This document shows, one piece after another, positions 59,913 through 64,000 of a stretch of 64,000 nucleotides of DNA. Positions within the stretch are counted from its first letter, which is position 1; each line of letters opens with the position of its first letter. Source of the DNA: GCA-003244245 sp963823755 (lineage in GTDB: Bacteria; Actinomycetota; Actinomycetes; Mycobacteriales; Pseudonocardiaceae); the NCBI GenBank assembly GCA_963823755.1, contig CAWGMP010000011.1, positions 124,001-188,000 of the forward strand. The letters are read 5' to 3'. Under the pieces are notes generated by a model that made no database searches, had not been told where the DNA came from, and saw only the letters and a list, made by a program, of their open reading frames with translations. The translations under genes and the position numbers were made by a program.

Positions 59913-60625
59913 TGACGGTGCGCAACCCCGACACTGCGACGTCACCCAGCGCTACCGCAGCGTTGCTGTTACTCGCAGATGGACGCTTTCCCGCCGGAGG
60001 GCATGCCCACTCCGGCGGTGTGGAGGCCGCCGTAGCCGCCGGCCGCGTCCATGACCTGCCGACGCTGGAAAGCTTCCTCACCGGGCGCGCCACCACCACC
60101 GGCGCTGTCGCCGCGGCTTTTTGCGCCGCGACCTGCGCCCGCTGGCCCGGCGAGATCCCCGCGATGACCGAGCTCGACACGGAGTTGGACGCCCGAACCC
60201 CCTCGGCTGCGTTGCGCGTCGCTTCCCGCAAACTCGGCCGGCAACTGCTGCGCGCCGCCCGGGTGGTATGGCCACATCCAGCCTGGGAACGCCTGACGAC
60301 CGCTTACCCGGTCGGCCTGCACCAACCGATCATGCTGGGAGCCACTGCCGCAGTGGCCGCGCTGACGCCACGATCAGCGGCGCTGCTGGCCCTGCAGGAA
60401 GCGGTCGTCGGTCCAGCCACCGCCGCCGTGCGCCTGCTGGGTCTGGACCCCCTAGCCGTACACGCCACCGTGGCCCGGCTCGCCCCCTTGATGGATCACC
60501 TAGCCGCAGCCGCCGCCGAATACGCTCACGGCTCACCGCGGGACCTGCCCTGCCACAGTGCCACCCTGCTCGACATCCGCGCCGAACACCACATCACCTG
60601 GGAGGTGCGTCTCTTTGCCACCTGA
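59912..60625 (+). CDS. ureF: urease accessory protein UreF
   Basis: 237 aa. ATG overlaps the ureC stop by one base. UreF motifs: LLLADGRFPAGGHAHSGGVE near the N-terminus, SFLTGRATTTGAVAAAFCAA, TPSAALRVASRKLGRQLLRA and a C-terminal ALTPRSAALLALQEAVVGPA. It forms the UreDFG complex that delivers nickel and lets UreG hydrolyse GTP during activation of UreC. The downstream ureG start overlaps its end by 11 bases. Confidence 0.94.
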   Translation: MTVRNPDTATSPSATAALLLLADGRFPAGGHAHSGGVEAAVAAGRVHDLPTLESFLTGRATTTGAVAAAFCAATCARWPGEIPAMTELDTELDARTPSAALRVASRKLGRQLLRAARVVWPHPAWERLTTAYPVGLHQPIMLGATAAVAALTPRSAALLALQEAVVGPATAAVRLLGLDPLAVHATVARLAPLMDHLAAAAAEYAHGSPRDLPCHSATLLDIRAEHHITWEVRLFAT

Positions 60626-61343
60626 ACCCGCGATCTCCGCCCCACCCGACGAAGACCCGACCAGCACTCATCCGCATCCGCACGGCGACCGCACCACGCC
60701 ACTCGGACCGTGTCACGACCGTGCCCTGCGCATCGGAATCGGCGGTCCCGTCGGCTCCGGCAAGACCGCATTGGTCGCCGCGCTGTGCCGCACCTTCGCC
60801 GATACCCTGCGGCTCGCTGTCGTGACCAACGACATCTACACCACTGAGGACGCCGATTTCCTGCTCCGCCACAGCGTTCTCCCTGCCTCGCGCATCCGCG
60901 CGGTGGAAACCGGCTGCTGCCCCCACACCGCCATCCGCGATGACATCTCCGCCAACCTCGAAGCGATCGAGGAACTCGAAGCCGCCGCCGCGCCGCTGGA
61001 CCTGATCCTCATCGAAAGCGGCGGGGACAACCTGACCGCCACCTTCAGCCGCGGACTCGTCGACCGTCAGATCTTCGTTATCGACGTCTCCGGTGGTGAC
61101 AAGATTCCCCGCAAGGGAGGGCCCGGCATCATCACCGCAGATCTGCTCGTCATCAACAAGACCGATCTCGCCCCGCTGGTGAGCGCCGACCTGACAGTGA
61201 TGGAAAACGATGCCAGGGCGCGACGCGGCAACGCACCCATCTGCATGGTGTCACTAGTCCGAGATCCGCACGCCACCGACGTCGCTACCTGGGTGCGTCA
61301 CCAGCTGACCACCGCCACCGCACCAGAGCCCTCCCCGCGATGA
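60615..61343 (+). CDS. ureG: urease accessory GTPase UreG
   Basis: 242 aa from the TTG at 60615, chosen because GGAGG lies nine bases before it and because the His-containing N-terminus (THPHPHGD) is typical. SIMIBI-class GTPase: P-loop GIGGPVGSGKTALV (about residue 40), VVTNDIYTTEDADFL, the nickel-binding CPH in VETGCCPHTAIRDDIS, LILIESGGDNLTATFS and LLVINKTDLAPLV (NKxD). It supplies energy and nickel for urease maturation. ureE is absent, so the His-rich start of UreG may help bind nickel. Confidence 0.95.
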   Translation: MPPEPAISAPPDEDPTSTHPHPHGDRTTPLGPCHDRALRIGIGGPVGSGKTALVAALCRTFADTLRLAVVTNDIYTTEDADFLLRHSVLPASRIRAVETGCCPHTAIRDDISANLEAIEELEAAAAPLDLILIESGGDNLTATFSRGLVDRQIFVIDVSGGDKIPRKGGPGIITADLLVINKTDLAPLVSADLTVMENDARARRGNAPICMVSLVRDPHATDVATWVRHQLTTATAPEPSPR

Positions 61344-62215
61344 CGACCGCGCCTCCCGGCCAGCAGGGCACCGGCCACACCATCAGGGCTCATGCCCGTC
61401 TCACCACCGCTGCCACCCTTCGGGCCGACGGAACGACCGGCACCCGCGTCCATACGCTGCGCAGCGAACCACCGCTCCTGCTGCGCGTCACCGGCGCCGC
61501 AACGAGCGAAGTGTTTCCTGGGCGCCACGGAGCGCAAGTGCACCTGGTCGCCGGCGCTGCCGGTCCCCTCGGTGGCGACCAGCTCCATCTGGAGATCGAC
61601 GTTGCTGCCGGCACCACCCTCTTTCTGCGCGAAGTGGGCTCCACCCTCCTCCTCCCCGGTCAACATGCGGGTACCTCCATCACACGAACCCACATCCACG
61701 TCGCCCCGGGAGCCACCTTCACGTGGGAAGCCGAGCCCATCATCGCCGCCCAGGGTTGCAACCACCGCAATGACGTCCAGGTCACCCTCGACGACGGTGC
61801 CCACCTGCTGCTGCGCGACAGCATCGTCCTCGGCCGGTACGGAGAGCAACCCGGTGACCTGCGCCACCGCCTGCGTATCCGGTACGCCGACAAGCCCCTC
61901 TATGTACAAGAACTCACCATCGGTACACCCGGTCCGGGATGGGCAGGCCCGGCCGTCACCGACGGGCACCACTCTCTCGGATCGATCCTTGTGGTCAGTG
62001 CGGCCCTTCGCCACGACCACCTGGTCCCAGCGCCAGCACCGGAGACCGCGGTAAGCCCGCTACCCGGACCCGGTCTGGTCATCACGGCCGCAGCCCCCGA
62101 CGCGCTCGCCCTCAGCCAGCGACTCAACGCAGCGCTCCGGATGGTGCTGGCCGATCAGCCCCAACAGACGGTGGCCCGGTATCAGGCTCCTCCGCCGGGC
62201 GGAGAGATCCCTTAG
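61340..62215 (+). CDS. ureD: urease accessory protein UreD
   Basis: 291 aa, start overlapping the ureG stop (ATGA). UreD/UreH pattern: TLRADGTTGTRVHTLRSEPP, LVAGAAGPLGGDQLHLEIDV, ATFTWEAEPIIAAQGCNHRN, GEQPGDLRHRLRIRYADKPL and a C-terminal LALSQRLNAALRMVLADQ. It binds apo-urease and forms the nickel tunnel with UreF. Last gene of the operon; its end touches the convergent EF-hand gene (4-base overlap). Confidence 0.92.
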   Translation: MTTAPPGQQGTGHTIRAHARLTTAATLRADGTTGTRVHTLRSEPPLLLRVTGAATSEVFPGRHGAQVHLVAGAAGPLGGDQLHLEIDVAAGTTLFLREVGSTLLLPGQHAGTSITRTHIHVAPGATFTWEAEPIIAAQGCNHRNDVQVTLDDGAHLLLRDSIVLGRYGEQPGDLRHRLRIRYADKPLYVQELTIGTPGPGWAGPAVTDGHHSLGSILVVSAALRHDHLVPAPAPETAVSPLPGPGLVITAAAPDALALSQRLNAALRMVLADQPQQTVARYQAPPPGGEIP

Positions 62216-62757
62216 TTCGGCGGTCCCAACAACCAGTTCCCCGGCGCATTCTCATCATCGCTGAGATAGAACTCGACGATGGCGGTCCGAAACTCCTGAT
62301 AGCTGATTGCATTATCGCCGTCGCGGTCGAGCCGCCTGAACGCGTCGCTGGAATGCGCTGGGTCAATGCCGAGACCATCATACATCTGCACATACTCATC
62401 GAAGTTGAGTGAGCCGTCCCCGCTGGTGTCCACAATACGCATAAATGCATCGGCGATCGTCAGCACTGCGCCCTCGAAGTTGTCCGGTGCCGTGACACTG
62501 GATTTCATGACATCGATGAACTCTTCCCGTCCAAGTCTTCCATCCCCACTGGTATCACCCGCGGCAAGCAGCAGACCCCACCATTTCTCGAAAGCACCCC
62601 GCAGCGCTTGCGCGTTCTCCGGGTCATGACCACCCGGCAGCGCGGTGAACAACGTAGCCATCTGCTGGAAATCGTCGTGGGTGAGGTAGCCGTCTCGCCC
62701 TTGATCGAACCAGTCGAAGAGAATGTTGAACTTCCGATCCTTCGCACTATCCGCCAT
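62212..62757 (-). CDS. calerythrin-like EF-hand calcium-binding protein
   Basis: 181 aa from the ATG at 62757 (MADSAKDRKFNILFDWFDQG); the frame extends to 62856. Four EF-hand loops are readable: DQGRDGYLTHDD (about 18), DTSGDGRLGREE (about 68), DTSGDGSLNFDE (about 114) and DRDGDNAISYQE (about 145). The last three have the acidic positions for Ca2+; the first has a Gln at position 2 but keeps the key Asp/Gly. Length and spacing match calerythrin/sarcoplasmic Ca-binding-type proteins of actinomycetes, thought to buffer calcium. No signal peptide. Confidence 0.92.
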   Translation of the reverse strand: MADSAKDRKFNILFDWFDQGRDGYLTHDDFQQMATLFTALPGGHDPENAQALRGAFEKWWGLLLAAGDTSGDGRLGREEFIDVMKSSVTAPDNFEGAVLTIADAFMRIVDTSGDGSLNFDEYVQMYDGLGIDPAHSSDAFRRLDRDGDNAISYQEFRTAIVEFYLSDDENAPGNWLLGPPN

Positions 62758-63241
62758 GAGTCGATCCTTTCGTCGATTACCTGCCAGCGGAGGCTCCACG
62801 TGGTCACCTACCGTGCTACCCGCACACGGCCGTTGCGACCAACGAGATGTTGTCAAAGCGCACTTCCCCGGAGAACACCCAGCCCGTCAACCTGACGGTG
62901 TCATCCCACCACACCCCGACAACTCTCATCCGTGACCGATACCGGGCTCGTAGACGAACCGAACGATTGATCACTACGTCCTGGTCGCGCAGACCCGGCC
63001 CGGCGATGTGATCGTCACGCCGTGGGGGTCGTCGATGGCCAACGATCACCTGCTGCGCCTTGAGGAGGTCGGCCCCACCTGGGCGAATGTCGCGCGATCT
63101 TCGAAACCGACACCGACAGGGGGAGTGAAACATTGTGGTTGCTGGCCGGTGACGTGTAGGCCTCGATCTCCGGCGGGCGGGTACCCCGCGCCGGTGCCAC
63201 AACATGACAGTACCCATAGATGCGCCAACGTCGGGGCGGTA
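62758..63241. other. intergenic, possible remnant
   Basis: No complete gene. The plus strand at about 62970-63110 keeps a peptide-like run (YVLVAQTRPGDVIVTPWGSS, NDHLLRLEEVGPTWANVARS) without a start or matching upstream frame, possibly the remains of a gene. Composition is more mixed than in the urease operon. Confidence 0.4.
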
Positions 63242-64000
63242 TCACATTCGGGTCATCGCTACTTTCTGTGCCCGGCGAGCCAGTTCAGCGAAATCCGGTC
63301 CCGACCTGGTCTTCAGGTCCCGAGCCAGGGGAGCTAACCGGGTGCGGGCGACACCGGACCGCAGCGGGGACACCGCCTCGATCGCCTGCGCGGCCAGGCG
63401 GGCAGCGTCAGGCTCACCGGTGATCGAATGCACCCGAGCCAAGATAATGCCCGCCTGCACGCCACCACGCCCGTAGTTGCCTTGAGCGAAGGTCCGTACG
63501 GACACTGCGGCCATCGACTCAGCGGTGTCGAGTGAGCCCAGGTGCAGGTGAACGTAGGATGTGCTGAGATCCATGTCGGCACGATGGTGGAGAGAGGGTG
63601 GCTCGTAGCCATCCCGGCTGCGAGCCAGCGCCGATCGGACCCGGCGGGCCGCCACCGCAGAGCCCGGATCCGCCAGCTGCGCCTGAGCCCATGCCGACAC
63701 CACCGCCAGCTGGGAACCCAACGGCGCGACACGCGGATCATCCCGCGGCGCGCCGGCCAGGTGAACCTCGGCCAGCTGCGCCAGCTTCAGCGCATTGTTG
63801 GGCTGATCCCGGCCAATCAGCATCGACACGGCGTAGCGCAAGGCATACGAGACTCGATAGTTATCCCCGGCCTCGATCGCCAACTCCACCGCCCGGGCGA
63901 AGTGCTGATGCGCCGCCACCGGCGCATCACTGTCATGGCAACACCACGCAGCGATGACATGCAGATCAGCAAGTGCAGCCAGCAAGGCCCGGCGAGCTTC
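63242..64000 (-). CDS. XRE-TPR regulator, 5' end outside window
   Basis: C-terminal 250 or so residues of an actinomycete XRE-family TPR regulator, read leftward from the window edge: LAALADLHVIAAWCCHDSDA, HFARAVELAIEAGDNYRVSY, DMDLSTSYVHLHLGSLDTAE, GIILARVHSITGEPDAARLA, AIEAVSPLRSGVARTRLAPL and FAELARRAQKVAMTRM at the end. The order of repeats and the final LARRAQKVAMTRM parallel the end of the regulator at 19573-20919 (LARTARQVATTRV). The HTH domain would be beyond the window. It stops 480 bases from the EF-hand gene. Confidence 0.85.
   Translation of the reverse strand, partial: EARRALLAALADLHVIAAWCCHDSDAPVAAHQHFARAVELAIEAGDNYRVSYALRYAVSMLIGRDQPNNALKLAQLAEVHLAGAPRDDPRVAPLGSQLAVVSAWAQAQLADPGSAVAARRVRSALARSRDGYEPPSLHHRADMDLSTSYVHLHLGSLDTAESMAAVSVRTFAQGNYGRGGVQAGIILARVHSITGEPDAARLAAQAIEAVSPLRSGVARTRLAPLARDLKTRSGPDFAELARRAQKVAMTRM

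Noticed and set aside
62816..63217. 133-codon minus-strand frame beside the EF-hand gene
   Set aside because: Arg-rich, no start context and no similarity that I can recognise.

Overview
The window is high-GC DNA from an actinobacterium (Actinomycetota). Indicators are GTP-dependent PEP carboxykinase, a ureABCFGD operon without ureE, a DUF5931/MacS-type sensor kinase, several XRE-TPR regulators of actinomycete type, and many GTG/TTG starts with overlapping genes. I cannot name the genus from sequence alone; Pseudonocardiales or a neighbouring order would fit.

Layout. 1-4182: the end of a large trypsin-nSTAND-WD40 protein (5' end outside the window). 4.4-14.1 kb: metabolic genes, namely a MerR regulator with a very long perfect operator palindrome driving fadA-fadB, an AI-2E family permease, a TSUP permease, an isocitrate lyase/PEP mutase family enzyme, mug and two VOC proteins. 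14.1-31 kb: an accessory, partly decayed region. It holds a HIRAN + HipA-like kinase pair (kinase frameshifted), a 3' tRNA-Arg fragment that looks like an attachment site, XRE-TPR regulators (one dead, one intact), remnants of three transposon families (IS4, ISKra4, Tn3), a truncated low-GC DNA methyltransferase, a probable RiPP locus (51-aa acidic Cys-free peptide plus extended PIMT-like methyltransferase), an aminoglycoside phosphotransferase-like kinase, and an auxiliary tryptophanyl-tRNA synthetase behind a Trp-Trp leader peptide attenuator.

31-35.6 kb: an envelope/stress cluster (LysM protein, second AI-2E permease, collagen-like protein with a 35-aa membrane peptide, J-domain protein, Hsp20, MerR/HspR-like regulator). 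35.7-51.8 kb: mostly core genes (two-component system, a beta-clamp paralogue away from dnaA, SAH/MTA deaminase with an NYN protein, trmB, tldD-tldE, pckG, DUF3311 + sodium:solute symporter, selD). 51.9-56.9 kb: GH5 lipoprotein, glycosyltransferase, FemAB/GNAT-like transferase and a VioD-like FAD monooxygenase. 57.5-62.2 kb: urease operon ureABCFGD, converging on a calerythrin-like EF-hand protein. The right edge is the 3' part of another XRE-TPR regulator.

The most interesting candidate system is the minus-strand cluster at 22098-23611. A small acidic peptide with two Asp-Gly motifs lies 7 bases upstream of a PIMT homologue that has a long C-terminal extension, and no other tailoring enzyme is seen nearby. 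That layout matches the recently described aspartimide-forming RiPPs (imiditides). The best supported regulatory element is the attenuator in front of trpS, which has the layout reported for the antibiotic-resistant TrpRS of Streptomyces coelicolor.
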